DNA from: Microbacterium oryzae
Lineage (GTDB): Bacteria > Actinomycetota > Actinomycetes > Actinomycetales > Microbacteriaceae
Reading direction: 5' to 3'
Assembly: GCF_009735645.1 (NCBI RefSeq)
Contig: NZ_CP032550.1
Coordinates: forward strand, 2,170,001-2,234,000
DNA: 64,000 nucleotides
The notes under the pieces are model-generated. The model ran no database searches, had not been told where the DNA came from, and saw only the letters and a program-made list of their open reading frames with translations. Below, one piece after another: positions 49,433 through 58,208 of the stretch; the stretch's first letter is position 1, and each line of letters starts with the position of its first letter. Made by a program: the position numbers and the translations under genes.

Positions 49433-50679
49433 CGGTTTCCCTCCGCGGGGATGAGGACGGTCAGGGCGAACACATCGCCGCCGCGGTGGACCTCGACGCT
49501 GCCCCCGACCTCGCCCGCTCGCCGTCGGATGCCCTCGAGGCCCGCGCCATCATTCCGTTCGGAGGCGTTCGCCCCGCGGTCGTTCTCGATCGTGTACCGC
49601 CAATCGTCCGCCACCCGATCGAGGGAGAGGTTCGCCCATCCGCCCCCGCCATGGCGCAGCACGTTGGTCGTCGTCTCGCGAACGATCGGACCGAGGACCC
49701 TCGCGGGAGCGCCGTGGAAAAGGGGAACGGAGTCGCTGCGGGACGCGGACCCGAGGCCCGGCGCGGGCTCGTCGTCGGGCGCGAGGCGCAGCGTGACCGC
49801 GATGCCCGCCGCTTTCAGCAGATCGCGCGCATTGGCGAGCTCGTCGCCGAGCGGCACGGCCCGGAAAGTCGCCGCGAGATCGCGCGTGCCCTGCGTCGCC
49901 TCCGCCACACTCGCCCGCGCGGCCCGGACCTGCTCGAGGGACATCTCCGGATCGCGCGGCATGAGCTTCTCCGCGAGTTCCAGCTGCAGCGCGATGACCT
50001 GAAGGTGATGTCCCTGGAGATCGTGGACGTCTGTCGCCACCCGCAGGCGCTCCTGAGTTGCCGCGAGTCGTGCCTCGGCGGTGCGTGCTCGGTCGAGCGC
50101 GACAAGCACGTCCCACCACCAGAGCGAGGTCACGGACATCGCGGGGAGGAGCACCGAGTACACCGAGGCGACCCACCCGGCGCTCTCGGCCGCGAGCTGC
50201 GGCGCGAGCAGGCGGGCGTCGACCAACCAGCAGCAGACGAGTGCGACGGTGAGCAGGGTCACCACGCGGAGCCGAATTCCGCGCGGCCAGTTCAGAAGCG
50301 CGATCGATTGCGCCACCATGACCGTTGGCCACAGTGCGCTCCCGGTCACAGCGAGCAGCACCACAGCGCATGCCGTCGCAATCAGCAGCGCCGGCAGCTG
50401 GCGCAGGGTGGTGAGGGGCGCGACCTCGGTGCGGCCGCGATAGGCAGACAGCAGCGGCAGCGTGGCCCCGACCCAGACGAGCGCTGCACCGCCCACGAGG
50501 ATGAACCCGCTCGCCGACTCGGGCACCGTTCGCCAGATCACCGCCCAGACCGTCCCGAGAACGAGCTCGAAGAACAGAACCGCGGTCGCTGTGTACCACC
50601 AGGTGGCGGAGATCCCACGTGTCAGGTCGACGGCATGCCGACCACCTTCCGCCCGCGCTTCCACCGCTGTGCTGCTCAC
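49429..50679 (-). CDS. Sensor histidine kinase, DesK type
   Basis: 416 residues. It has about five membrane helices, then a phospho-acceptor box 'RVATDVHDLQGHHLQV' with His near 219 (a DLQGH variant of the usual DxxGH) and an HATPase domain ('ETTTNVLRHGGGGWANLSL', 'GAGLEGIRRRAGEVGGSVEV'). The GTG at 50679 is supported by a TAGCCT box 6 nt upstream. Confidence 0.92.
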   Translation of the reverse strand: MSSTAVEARAEGGRHAVDLTRGISATWWYTATAVLFFELVLGTVWAVIWRTVPESASGFILVGGAALVWVGATLPLLSAYRGRTEVAPLTTLRQLPALLIATACAVVLLAVTGSALWPTVMVAQSIALLNWPRGIRLRVVTLLTVALVCCWLVDARLLAPQLAAESAGWVASVYSVLLPAMSVTSLWWWDVLVALDRARTAEARLAATQERLRVATDVHDLQGHHLQVIALQLELAEKLMPRDPEMSLEQVRAARASVAEATQGTRDLAATFRAVPLGDELANARDLLKAAGIAVTLRLAPDDEPAPGLGSASRSDSVPLFHGAPARVLGPIVRETTTNVLRHGGGGWANLSLDRVADDWRYTIENDRGANASERNDGAGLEGIRRRAGEVGGSVEVHRGGDVFALTVLIPAEGNR

Positions 50680-50685
50680 GACTCC

Positions 50686-50691
50686 AGGCTA
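50686..50691 (-). promoter_or_regulatory. -10 box for DesK-type kinase gene (leaderless)
   Basis: TAGCCT on the minus strand, 6 nt, then GTG at 50679. Confidence 0.55.
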
Positions 50692-50769
50692 GGCGCAGCC
50701 CTCCCGCACACCTGGCCCTCGGCCTTCGGAGCGCCCTGGCAAGGCCAGGTGATGTCGATCTGCTCCGAC

Positions 50770-53298
50770 TCATCGTTCATCCTCGTCGGAACCGGAGAGG
50801 CGGGCTGCGTCTGAGGAGTCGGCGACGCTGGCTGGGTCCGCCGGGGTATCCGCCGCAGTGGCCTCGCGCTTGGCGTTATCGACGATGTGGAAGCGGACTT
50901 GTGGGAGGGGGTGGTCGACGTAGCGGCGGCCGGTGGGGCTTGTCCATTCGAGGACGCCAGGGCGGATCTGCCGCACCGTCCACGGGGTGTGGTGCTTGTC
51001 CTTGTGACACCCCGGACACAGCGCCTCGAGGTTCGAGATATGGGTGCTCCCGCCTTGGGAGTAGGGGATGGTGTGATCGAGGTCGGCGTGGATGGCGAGG
51101 TTCTCACATCCCGGGGTGCGGCACACCTCGTCCCGGGCGCGGAGGAACCGCTTCTGCGCCGGGGTTGGCGTGTACCGGTCGACAGTCTCCAACGCCCCCG
51201 TGTCGGGGTTCAGGAACAGGCGGTCCCAGCCGGGTTGATCGCTGGCGAGGTGTCTGGCGGTGGCGGGGTCGACGGGCCCGTTGCCGGTGAGGAATCCGGG
51301 CTCGTCGCTGATTCCGGCGAGGATGGTGGCAGGGACGGTGACCTGGATATTCGCCCGAATGGCGCCGAGGGCGAGGTCTTCCCCGTTCATCCGGGAATGC
51401 GCGTCGACGGTTCCGGTGAGGAGCATCTCCAACGCCATGTCGGAGGCGACCTGCGCCCGGGTGCGCTCATCCGCCCACGCCTCGGCCCGCTGCCGGTACT
51501 CGGCGACTCTCTCCAGGTCGGCGGGCTCGGACACAGCCCTCGCCAGCGAGCCGGGAGCCGAGCCTGCAGAGCCGGGGGCTGAGTCGGATCCCTCGTCCGG
51601 GCCGAAGTCGCCCAGAGCCTCCCAGGTGTGTTCGCCCGTGCTCTGCCGCCACAGCTCTTCCGCCATCCCCGCGAGCAGGTCGGACTCCTCCGGGACGTCA
51701 GGGGCTACGTCGGCCGGGTCGACGTCGGCGGGATCCGCGTCAGGGGAATCCGCTGACCACCAGGGATCCCCGGGTTCGGCGTGGAGGATCCGGTCCTCGA
51801 TGGACCGCAGCCAGTCCTCCACCTCCTCCACACTCGCGACCGCCACGAAATCGACATCCTCTGCTTCGTCGTCCAGCCACGCATCTGGCGACGATCCGTC
51901 GGGAGGCCCTTCGGAAGGCCCGTCGGAAGGCCCGTCGACGATGGGACCCGAAGCAGGAGCGCCGTTTATGCCCGCCAAGGAATCCGTTCCGTCGCTCCGG
52001 CCGGCGCCCATGCCGTACCGGGTATCGGGTCGGTTCGCCGTTCCGCGGAGTCTTCCGCCGTTGCCCGTGCACGAGGCTTCGAGGAGCTCGCCGAAGAGCT
52101 TCTCGTCCTCCTCCGAGACGTTCAACCACCACCGATCCACCCCCGGGTCACCACCCTTCGGCTTGCCCGAGGACTGCGAGGGCTCCGAGGCGTCCGAGGA
52201 ACCCGAGGGCTGCGACGGATTCGACGAGGTCGCGTCGTCCTCCGTTTCCGGAGAGAAAGCTTCCGCCTGCGCCTCACCGGAGCCCGCCTGCTCAGATGGC
52301 TCCCGCTCCTCACGCTCCCGTTCCGACTGCTCGGCCTCCGTGCGTCCAGCGCGCTCTTGTGCTGCTGCCGACTCGCCTTCCGACCGCTCGGGCTCGACCG
52401 GCTCGCCATCCGCTCGCTCAGTGGCGGCCCTCTCACTCTGCCCCTGCTCGGCGTGCTCGCCCTGACCCTGCTCACGCTCGGCTTGATCCCGCTCGGCTTG
52501 CTCGCGCTCGGTCTGCTCACGCTCGGCCCGCTCGCGTTCGGCTTGCTCCCATTCGCGCTGCTCCCGGTCGGCGCGCTCTTGCTCGGCGGCTTGCTCGCGC
52601 TCTCGTTGACGTTCCTGCGCGCGCACGTACCGGGTGTACGCGCGCGCCATCCGCTGCAACCGGTCGCGGACGGCGTGGATCTTCACCGCATCCCCCACCA
52701 CGTGCAACTCCGCGAGGCCGTCGGGGAGGTCCTCGGACCACACCGTCCGCCGCTTCAACGCGTCCTGCTGCCGCTCCCGGAACGACCGCGGATTCAACTC
52801 CTCCGCCACCCGCACCGCGAAACCCCGCAACACCCCCGGCGACACCTCCTCCGCCACCGGAAGAAGAGCCTCCTCGAACAGGCCCAGCACCTCCTCCGGC
52901 AGGTTCCCCGACTCCCGCCGGATCACATCCGCGTGGCGGAGCGTGATCCGCCCCTCCCGGAGTGCTTCCACCGTGGTGGGGAACCGTTTCGACAGCTCAT
53001 CCGCGTCCGCCATCCGCGTCTGGGTGCGGCCCTTCGACTCATGCACCGCCGCGGCGATCTCCCCCGCCATCGACCGCATCGGGAACACGTACCGCGAATC
53101 CGACTCCGCCCGCCCCATCTGCCCCCACGCGATCGAAGACGCCTCCGCGAGAGCATTGACCTCCATCGCATCCGCCACCGCCCGCAACCGACGCGCCTCC
53201 ACCAACCGGTCCAGCACGTGAAGAGTCGCCGAGATCTCAGCGTCCGTGGGCTCCCACGGAACCCCCGACACCTCACCCGGCTCTGTCCCCTTCGACAT
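50770..53298 (-). CDS. DUF222 / HNH endonuclease signature protein (13E12 repeat type)
   Basis: 842 residues, much longer than the usual ~450-500. Residues ~1-220 and ~370-700 form the DUF222 domain, and an HNH motif lies at about 726-770 (CRTPGCENLAIHADLDH, then NLEALCPGCHKDKH). Residues ~220-370 are a low-complexity Glu/Gln/Arg/Ala insertion rich in repeated EREQAERE-like units, then Ser/Pro-rich sequence, likely a long charged helix or disordered linker. These genes occur in many copies in actinobacteria and their role is unproven. A TAGCGT box lies 6 nt before the ATG. Confidence 0.88.
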   Translation of the reverse strand: MSKGTEPGEVSGVPWEPTDAEISATLHVLDRLVEARRLRAVADAMEVNALAEASSIAWGQMGRAESDSRYVFPMRSMAGEIAAAVHESKGRTQTRMADADELSKRFPTTVEALREGRITLRHADVIRRESGNLPEEVLGLFEEALLPVAEEVSPGVLRGFAVRVAEELNPRSFRERQQDALKRRTVWSEDLPDGLAELHVVGDAVKIHAVRDRLQRMARAYTRYVRAQERQREREQAAEQERADREQREWEQAERERAEREQTEREQAERDQAEREQGQGEHAEQGQSERAATERADGEPVEPERSEGESAAAQERAGRTEAEQSEREREEREPSEQAGSGEAQAEAFSPETEDDATSSNPSQPSGSSDASEPSQSSGKPKGGDPGVDRWWLNVSEEDEKLFGELLEASCTGNGGRLRGTANRPDTRYGMGAGRSDGTDSLAGINGAPASGPIVDGPSDGPSEGPPDGSSPDAWLDDEAEDVDFVAVASVEEVEDWLRSIEDRILHAEPGDPWWSADSPDADPADVDPADVAPDVPEESDLLAGMAEELWRQSTGEHTWEALGDFGPDEGSDSAPGSAGSAPGSLARAVSEPADLERVAEYRQRAEAWADERTRAQVASDMALEMLLTGTVDAHSRMNGEDLALGAIRANIQVTVPATILAGISDEPGFLTGNGPVDPATARHLASDQPGWDRLFLNPDTGALETVDRYTPTPAQKRFLRARDEVCRTPGCENLAIHADLDHTIPYSQGGSTHISNLEALCPGCHKDKHHTPWTVRQIRPGVLEWTSPTGRRYVDHPLPQVRFHIVDNAKREATAADTPADPASVADSSDAARLSGSDEDER

Positions 53299-53304
53299 AC
53301 CCCC

Positions 53305-53310
53305 ACGCTA
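53305..53310 (-). promoter_or_regulatory. -10 box for DUF222/HNH gene (leaderless)
   Basis: TAGCGT on the minus strand, 6 nt, then ATG at 53298. Confidence 0.5.
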
Positions 53311-53413
53311 CGAACCACCACCGACATTCCCGCCAGTTATCCACAGGGCAGAAGCGCGGAGATTCAGAACGTCTCACCGGCCTCTCGTCCCGCCGCTGAC
53401 TGAACCACTAAGA

Positions 53414-53429
53414 GGTGACACTTGTCACC
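53414..53429. promoter_or_regulatory. 16-bp inverted repeat upstream of small multidrug-export gene
   Basis: GGTGACA-CT-TGTCACC with perfect 7-bp arms. A further half-site GGTGACA occurs at 53458-53464. Candidate operator of an unknown regulator in the 244-bp divergent region. Nothing else was recognised in that gap. Confidence 0.5.
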
Positions 53430-53542
53430 CCTGGCACATGCGGATCTCACGAGAACCGGTGACAGGGGGGCACTGCCGCGCGCCGACGTCCCGCGATGGA
53501 CTGAGAACACCACCAAGGCCACAGCCGAGACAGGAGCAGCTC

Positions 53543-54091
53543 ATGACCCTCATCCACACCTTCCAGGACCTCGTCGACCAGGTGCCCGACCTCGTCCAGC
53601 CGCTCATCGTCGCCGCAGCCGGCGCCGTTCCCTTCATCGAGGGAGAGGGCGCCGTGGCCGTCGGGATCATGGGCGGCATCCACCCCGCCACCGCGGCGGT
53701 CGCCGCGATGCTCGGCAACTTCCTCTGCGTCGCGGCGCTGGTGATCCTGAGCTCGGGAGCGCGCCGCGCGATCGTCACCCGCCGCAGTGCGCGCGTCGCT
53801 GCGCGCGAACACGCCTTCGCCGGGGCGCCGACGACCGTCGCCGCCCCGCCGACCGAGACCGCGGCGCCCTCCCCGCGGCGCGTCAAGTTCCAGCGCGCGT
53901 TCGAGCGCTATGGCGTCCCCGGCGTGAGCCTGCTCGGACCGCTGCTTCTCCCCACCCACTTCACCGCGACCATGCTGGCAGCCGCCGGCATCGGCAAGGT
54001 GCGCATTCTCGCGTGGCAGGCTGTCGCCATCGCCGGATGGACGACCGTCATCGCCCTGCTCATCGCCGGAGCGGTCGCCGCGGTCGGCTGA
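53543..54091 (+). CDS. Small multi-drug export protein-like membrane protein
   Basis: 182 residues with four to five helices. 'AVPFIEGEGAVAVGIMGGIHPATAAVAAMLGNFLCVAALVIL' and 'RYGVPGVSLLGPLLLPTHFTATMLAAAGIGKVRILAWQAVAIAGWT' match the Sm_multidrug_ex (DUF-type) family; its transport role is not proven. The ATG at 53543 has an AGGAG site. A Pro/Thr-rich cytoplasmic loop joins the halves. Convergent with the glycosyltransferase operon. Confidence 0.82.
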   Translation: MTLIHTFQDLVDQVPDLVQPLIVAAAGAVPFIEGEGAVAVGIMGGIHPATAAVAAMLGNFLCVAALVILSSGARRAIVTRRSARVAAREHAFAGAPTTVAAPPTETAAPSPRRVKFQRAFERYGVPGVSLLGPLLLPTHFTATMLAAAGIGKVRILAWQAVAIAGWTTVIALLIAGAVAAVG

Positions 54092-54099
54092 GCCCTTCC

Positions 54100-55317
54100 T
54101 CAGCCCCGCAGCACCCGCTCGTAGACCGCGATCATCGCCGCCGTGCGCGACGACTGCAGAAACTCCTCGGCGACCCGAGCGGATGGCACGGGCGCGGTTC
54201 CCGACGAGATCTCGCCGGCCGCCTGCCGCAGGACCGCGGCGAGCGCGGCCATCCGCTCGGGCTCGCCGGAAGCCGACGGAACCGGCCAGATGCCGCCGTC
54301 GAACTCGCCCGCGACGTCGGGGTCGCTGATGATCGCCGGCGTGCCGAGGGTCGCGGCTTCGAAGGGGGTCATCCCCTGGGTCTCGAATCCGATCGACGTC
54401 TGCACGAGCGCGTCGGCAGAAGCGATGCGCGACAGCGTCTCCTCGTACGGGAGCCGCCCCGCGAACGTCACCCGGTCGCCGAGCCCGCGCTGCGCGACCA
54501 GCCGGCGAGCGCGCTCGAGCTCTCCCCCGCCCCCGACGATCTCGAGGTCGGCATCGACGCCCGAGGACGCGAAGGCCTCCAGCATCGGTAGAAGGCGCTT
54601 CTCGGGCGACATGCGTCCGAGCCAGATGAACCGAGGCCGCGCCGGCATCCGCTGCGCAGGAGCGGCCGCGAGCACGCGCTCGCGCACCTCGTCGTCGATC
54701 CCGTTCCACACGACATCCACCGACGGGAAGACCCCGTGCTCCTCGAGGCGCCGCGCGAAGTGGTGGGATGGCGCGGTGACGGCCGACGCCTCCCGCGCGA
54801 ATCCGCGGAGGTAGTCCCACCCGGACGATCCCCCACCCGACCCCGGCAGCGCGCGGCTGCGCCAGAGGTTCAGCGCGCGCAGGACGACGTGCGGGAAGGG
54901 CGCGGTCGCCTCGATGCCGACGTCCACGCGGTTGTGCATCGTGTGGACGACGGGCACCCGCAGGCGCCGCGCGAGACGGTAGCCGAGCACTGCGCCCCAG
55001 AAGTCAGCCTGCACATGCACGAGGTCCGGCATCGGCGTCCCGGAAGCGACGCGACGGGTCAGCGCGCGGTCGATGAAGGCGTCGGTCGATCGCCCCGGCC
55101 ATCCGAACGAGTACTCGCGGTCGAGAGTCACCGGAACCGACGGGATGTCGAGGTATCCGGGATCGTCGGCGTTCGGCCTCTCCCGCGACCAGCGCCTCGG
55201 CGCGACGACCGTGACGACGTGCCCCGCGCGCTCGAGGTGCTGCCGCTGCAGCCGGGCGGAGACCTGGGCGCCCCCGAGGGTCTCCAGGTGCTGGTCTCCG
55301 AAGAAGACGACGTGCAC
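54100..55317 (-). CDS. GT4 family glycosyltransferase
   Basis: 405 residues of GT-B fold. 'FFGDQHLETLGGAQVSARLQRQHLERAGHVVTVVAP' is the acceptor-domain start; 'PRFIWLGRMSPEKRLLPMLEAF' and 'ADALVQTSIGFETQGMTPFEAATLGTPAIISD' contain the nucleotide-sugar site with an E-x7-E-like motif. It is translated 5 nt after the next glycosyltransferase gene, so the two probably add successive sugars to one lipid or polysaccharide. Confidence 0.87.
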   Translation of the reverse strand: MHVVFFGDQHLETLGGAQVSARLQRQHLERAGHVVTVVAPRRWSRERPNADDPGYLDIPSVPVTLDREYSFGWPGRSTDAFIDRALTRRVASGTPMPDLVHVQADFWGAVLGYRLARRLRVPVVHTMHNRVDVGIEATAPFPHVVLRALNLWRSRALPGSGGGSSGWDYLRGFAREASAVTAPSHHFARRLEEHGVFPSVDVVWNGIDDEVRERVLAAAPAQRMPARPRFIWLGRMSPEKRLLPMLEAFASSGVDADLEIVGGGGELERARRLVAQRGLGDRVTFAGRLPYEETLSRIASADALVQTSIGFETQGMTPFEAATLGTPAIISDPDVAGEFDGGIWPVPSASGEPERMAALAAVLRQAAGEISSGTAPVPSARVAEEFLQSSRTAAMIAVYERVLRG

Positions 55318-55322
55318 GACGC

Positions 55323-56525
55323 CTACGCGGGGATCGGCTCGCCGCGGTACAGCGCCTCGAAGGTGTCGAGGGTGCGCGTGATGTCGTGCGCCTCGACCAT
55401 CCGCAGCGAGGCCCGCTGCATGCGCCCCCGGTCCTCGGCAGACGCCGTCAGCACCGTCGTGAGCCGCTCGGCGAGGCCGTCGACGTCACCCGGTGCGAAG
55501 AGGTAGCCGTTCTCGCCCTCGTGCACGAGGTGCGGCAGCGCGACCGCGTCGGCCGCGACGATCGGCAGCCCCGACGCCATCGCCTCCATGGTCGCAATGG
55601 ACTGCAGCTCGGCGATCGAGGCGATCGCGAACACCGATGCGCGCGTGAGCGCTCCGCGCAGCACCTCGTCGGTGGTGTGCCCGTGAAAGGTGATGCGATC
55701 GCGGATGGCCAGCTCGTCCGCGAGCTTCTCCAGCGACGGCCGCTGGTCGCCATCCCCCACCAGCTCGAGGTGCACGTCGAGCGCGGGGTCGAGCTTCGCG
55801 ACCGCTCGCAGGATGACGTCCACCTGCTTCTCGCTCGTGAGGCGTCCGACGAAGACGATCCGGTTCTCCGTGCGCGGCTCGAGATCGGGCGTGTACTGCG
55901 ACATGTCGATGCCGCAGCTGACCGGCAGGACCCCGGCGACGTCGATCGTCTTCTCGAGGAAGTCCGCGGCCTTCTGCGTCGGCGTCGTGACCGCGGCGGT
56001 CAGCTGGAAGGTGCGACGGGCATCCGCCCATGCCAACTTCACGAAGACGCGGTTGAGCGCATCCGGCAGCCTGGTGAAGTCGAGGATGTTCTCCGGCATC
56101 ACGTGGTTGGTGGCGATCACCGGGATGCCGCGCTTGCGAGCGATCCGCGCGAGCCCGCGCCCGATGACGATGTGCGACTGGATGTGCACGACGTCGGGGC
56201 GCACCTCGTCGAGCACGCGTCGCGCCCAGTGCTTCGCACGCCACGGCCAGACGAAGCGCAGCCACTCGTGCCACCAGAGCTTCACGGAGGGCAGCCGATG
56301 CATGATGAGCGGCTCGCCCTCGATGACCTCGGTGCGCGCGGGCACATGCCGCCATGCGGTGTTCGGAGCGCTGACGTGCACCTCGTGGCCTCGCTGCACG
56401 AGGCCCGCTGCCAGGCGCTCCGCGAAGCGGGCCGCGCCGTTGATGTCGGGCGAGAACGTGTCGCAGCCCAGCAGGATGGTGAGCGCGCCGGGCGCCCGTT
56501 CGATCTCGGGCTCGGTAGGGGTCAC
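55323..56525 (-). CDS. GT4 family glycosyltransferase (PimB/MgtA-like)
   Basis: 400 residues. 'LLGCDTFSPDINGAARFAERLAAGLVQRGHEVHVSAP', 'HIQSHIVIGRGLARIARKRGIPVIATNHVMPENI' and 'RIVFVGRLTSEKQVDVILRAVAKL', then 'FAIASIAELQSIATMEAMASGLPIVAADAVALPHLV' with the E-x7-E motif. It resembles actinobacterial mannosyl/glucosyltransferases making glycolipids. The GTG at 56525 has a GAGG site; a TAGGCT promoter lies about 55 bp upstream. Confidence 0.87.
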   Translation of the reverse strand: MTPTEPEIERAPGALTILLGCDTFSPDINGAARFAERLAAGLVQRGHEVHVSAPNTAWRHVPARTEVIEGEPLIMHRLPSVKLWWHEWLRFVWPWRAKHWARRVLDEVRPDVVHIQSHIVIGRGLARIARKRGIPVIATNHVMPENILDFTRLPDALNRVFVKLAWADARRTFQLTAAVTTPTQKAADFLEKTIDVAGVLPVSCGIDMSQYTPDLEPRTENRIVFVGRLTSEKQVDVILRAVAKLDPALDVHLELVGDGDQRPSLEKLADELAIRDRITFHGHTTDEVLRGALTRASVFAIASIAELQSIATMEAMASGLPIVAADAVALPHLVHEGENGYLFAPGDVDGLAERLTTVLTASAEDRGRMQRASLRMVEAHDITRTLDTFEALYRGEPIPA

Positions 56526-56580
56526 GGATGCCTCGCAGTGCAGTTCGTGGCGGCGCCATGCAGCCGGGGACGTCCTCTCG

Positions 56581-56586
56581 AGCCTA
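56581..56586 (-). promoter_or_regulatory. -10 box for the glycosyltransferase operon
   Basis: TAGGCT on the minus strand, 55 nt upstream of the GTG at 56525. It would give a leader of about 48 nt. Confidence 0.4.
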
Positions 56587-56677
56587 TGCCACCACCTGGG
56601 AGGAGCCCGAGAGGCGTGCCGCCTGCTCATGCCGGTCAGCCCCGGTCGGCCCCGGGCTCAGCCCGACTCGACCCCGT

Positions 56678-58105
56678 TCAGCCCTGCTCGGTCCACCAGG
56701 CGCGCAGGCGCCGCGCGGCCTCCTCGGGGCCCAGGGCGCCCTCGTCGAGCCGCAGGTCGAGGAGGAAGCGATAGGCCTTACCGACGAGTGGGCCGGGAGC
56801 GATGTCGAGGATCTGCTGGATCTCGTTGCCGTCGAGATCCGGGCGGATGGCGTCGAGCTCCTCCTGCTCGCGGAGCGTCGCGATGCGCGCCTCGATGTCG
56901 TCGTACGCGCCGGCGAGACGCGCGGCCTTGCGGCGGTTGCGTGTGGTGACGTCGGCGCGCGTGAGGATGTGGAGCCGGTCGAGCTCCTCCCCCGCGTCGC
57001 GCACGTAGCGCCGCACGGCCGAGTCGGTCCAGGCGCCCTCCGCGTAGCCGAAGAAGCGCAGGTGCAGCTCGATGAGCTTCGTCACCGACCCGATCGTGTC
57101 GCCGTCGTAACGCAGCGCCTGGAGCCGCTTTCTCGCCATCCGCGCCCCCACGAGATCGTGGTGGTGGAACGAGACCGCACCACCCGGCTCCAGCTTGCGC
57201 GTGCGCGGCTTGCCGATGTCGTGCAGGAGAGCTGCCAGTCGCAGGGGCACGTCAAGCTCGGCATCCGGATGGCGGAGCTTCTCATGCTCGATGGCCTGCG
57301 CGAGCACGGTGAGGGAGTGCTCGTACACGTCCTTGTGGTGGTGATGCTCGTCGACCTCGAGCCGCAGGGCGGGGATCTCGGGCAGGAACTGCTCGATGAG
57401 CTGCGTCTCGACGAGCGCGCGGAGACCCCGCACCGGGTCGTCGGTCTGCAGGAGCCGCGTGAGCTCGGCCTGGATGCGCTCGGGGCTGACGATCGTGAGC
57501 GTCTCGCGGAGGTCGCCGATCGCCTGCAGCGTGCCGGGCTCGATGTCGAACTCGAGCTGCGAGGAGAAGCGCGCGGCCCGCAGCATGCGCAGCGGATCGT
57601 CGCCGAAGCTCACGCGCGGCTCGATGGGCGTGCGCAGGACACCGGCCACGAGGTCCTCGACGCCGCCCGTGGGGTCGACGAGCGTGACCGCGGGCACCCG
57701 CAGGGCCATCGCGTTGACGGTGAAATCGCGTCGGGTGAGGTCGGCCTCGAGCGTGTCGCCGAACTCCACGGTCGGCTTCCGGGTCTCCCCGTCGTAGCTG
57801 TCGGCGCGGTAGGTCGTGATCTCGACCTGCTCGCCCCTGACGCGCGCGCCGATCGTGCCGAACGCGCGTCCGATGTCCCACTGCGCCGACGAGATGGGCG
57901 TGACGATGCGCAGGATGTCGTCCGGTCGCGCGTCGGTGGTGAAGTCGAGGTCGTGCGTGCGGCGCCCGAGCAGCGCGTCGCGCACGGGCCCGCCGACCAC
58001 GGCGAGGTCGAATCCGGCGTCGGCGAACGCCTGCGCGAGCGATGCGACGACGGGCGATGCCGCGAGGTCGCCCAGGCGCGCGAGACCGGCGGCCATGTTG
58101 AGCAT
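56678..58105 (-). CDS. CCA tRNA nucleotidyltransferase
   Basis: 475 residues. Nucleotidyltransferase motif 'LAVVGGPVRDALLGRRTHDLDFTTDA' (GGxVRD and DxD), 'RRDFTVNAMALRV', 'RMLRAARFSSQLEFDIEPGTL', then an HD domain ('HHHHKDVYEHSL', 'LLHDIGK', 'FHHHDLVGARMA'). It adds or repairs the 3' CCA end of tRNAs. The ATG at 58105 has a TACCCT box 7 nt upstream. Confidence 0.93.
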   Translation of the reverse strand: MLNMAAGLARLGDLAASPVVASLAQAFADAGFDLAVVGGPVRDALLGRRTHDLDFTTDARPDDILRIVTPISSAQWDIGRAFGTIGARVRGEQVEITTYRADSYDGETRKPTVEFGDTLEADLTRRDFTVNAMALRVPAVTLVDPTGGVEDLVAGVLRTPIEPRVSFGDDPLRMLRAARFSSQLEFDIEPGTLQAIGDLRETLTIVSPERIQAELTRLLQTDDPVRGLRALVETQLIEQFLPEIPALRLEVDEHHHHKDVYEHSLTVLAQAIEHEKLRHPDAELDVPLRLAALLHDIGKPRTRKLEPGGAVSFHHHDLVGARMARKRLQALRYDGDTIGSVTKLIELHLRFFGYAEGAWTDSAVRRYVRDAGEELDRLHILTRADVTTRNRRKAARLAGAYDDIEARIATLREQEELDAIRPDLDGNEIQQILDIAPGPLVGKAYRFLLDLRLDEGALGPEEAARRLRAWWTEQG

Positions 58106-58112
58106 GGCTTCC

Positions 58113-58118
58113 AGGGTA
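58113..58118 (-). promoter_or_regulatory. -10 box for CCA-adding enzyme gene
   Basis: TACCCT on the minus strand, 7 nt, then ATG at 58105. Lies beside the right edge of the 40-bp repeat. Confidence 0.45.
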
Positions 58119-58125
58119 TCCGGTG

Positions 58126-58165
58126 CGCTCAGGCCGGAGCGAGGAAGCCGTCGAGCACGAGCTCG
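58126..58165. repeat. 40-bp direct repeat, copy 1 (orphan 3' end of methyltransferase gene)
   Basis: Identical over 40 bp to 59291-59330. The copy contains the last codons and stop of the methyltransferase gene (residues VLDGFLAPA) without the rest of the gene. It lies between the cca and adh genes. Confidence 0.95.
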
Positions 58166-58208
58166 GCCCGGCCGGAGACGAACGCCGCCGGCCGAACCCG
58201 CGCTCGCG

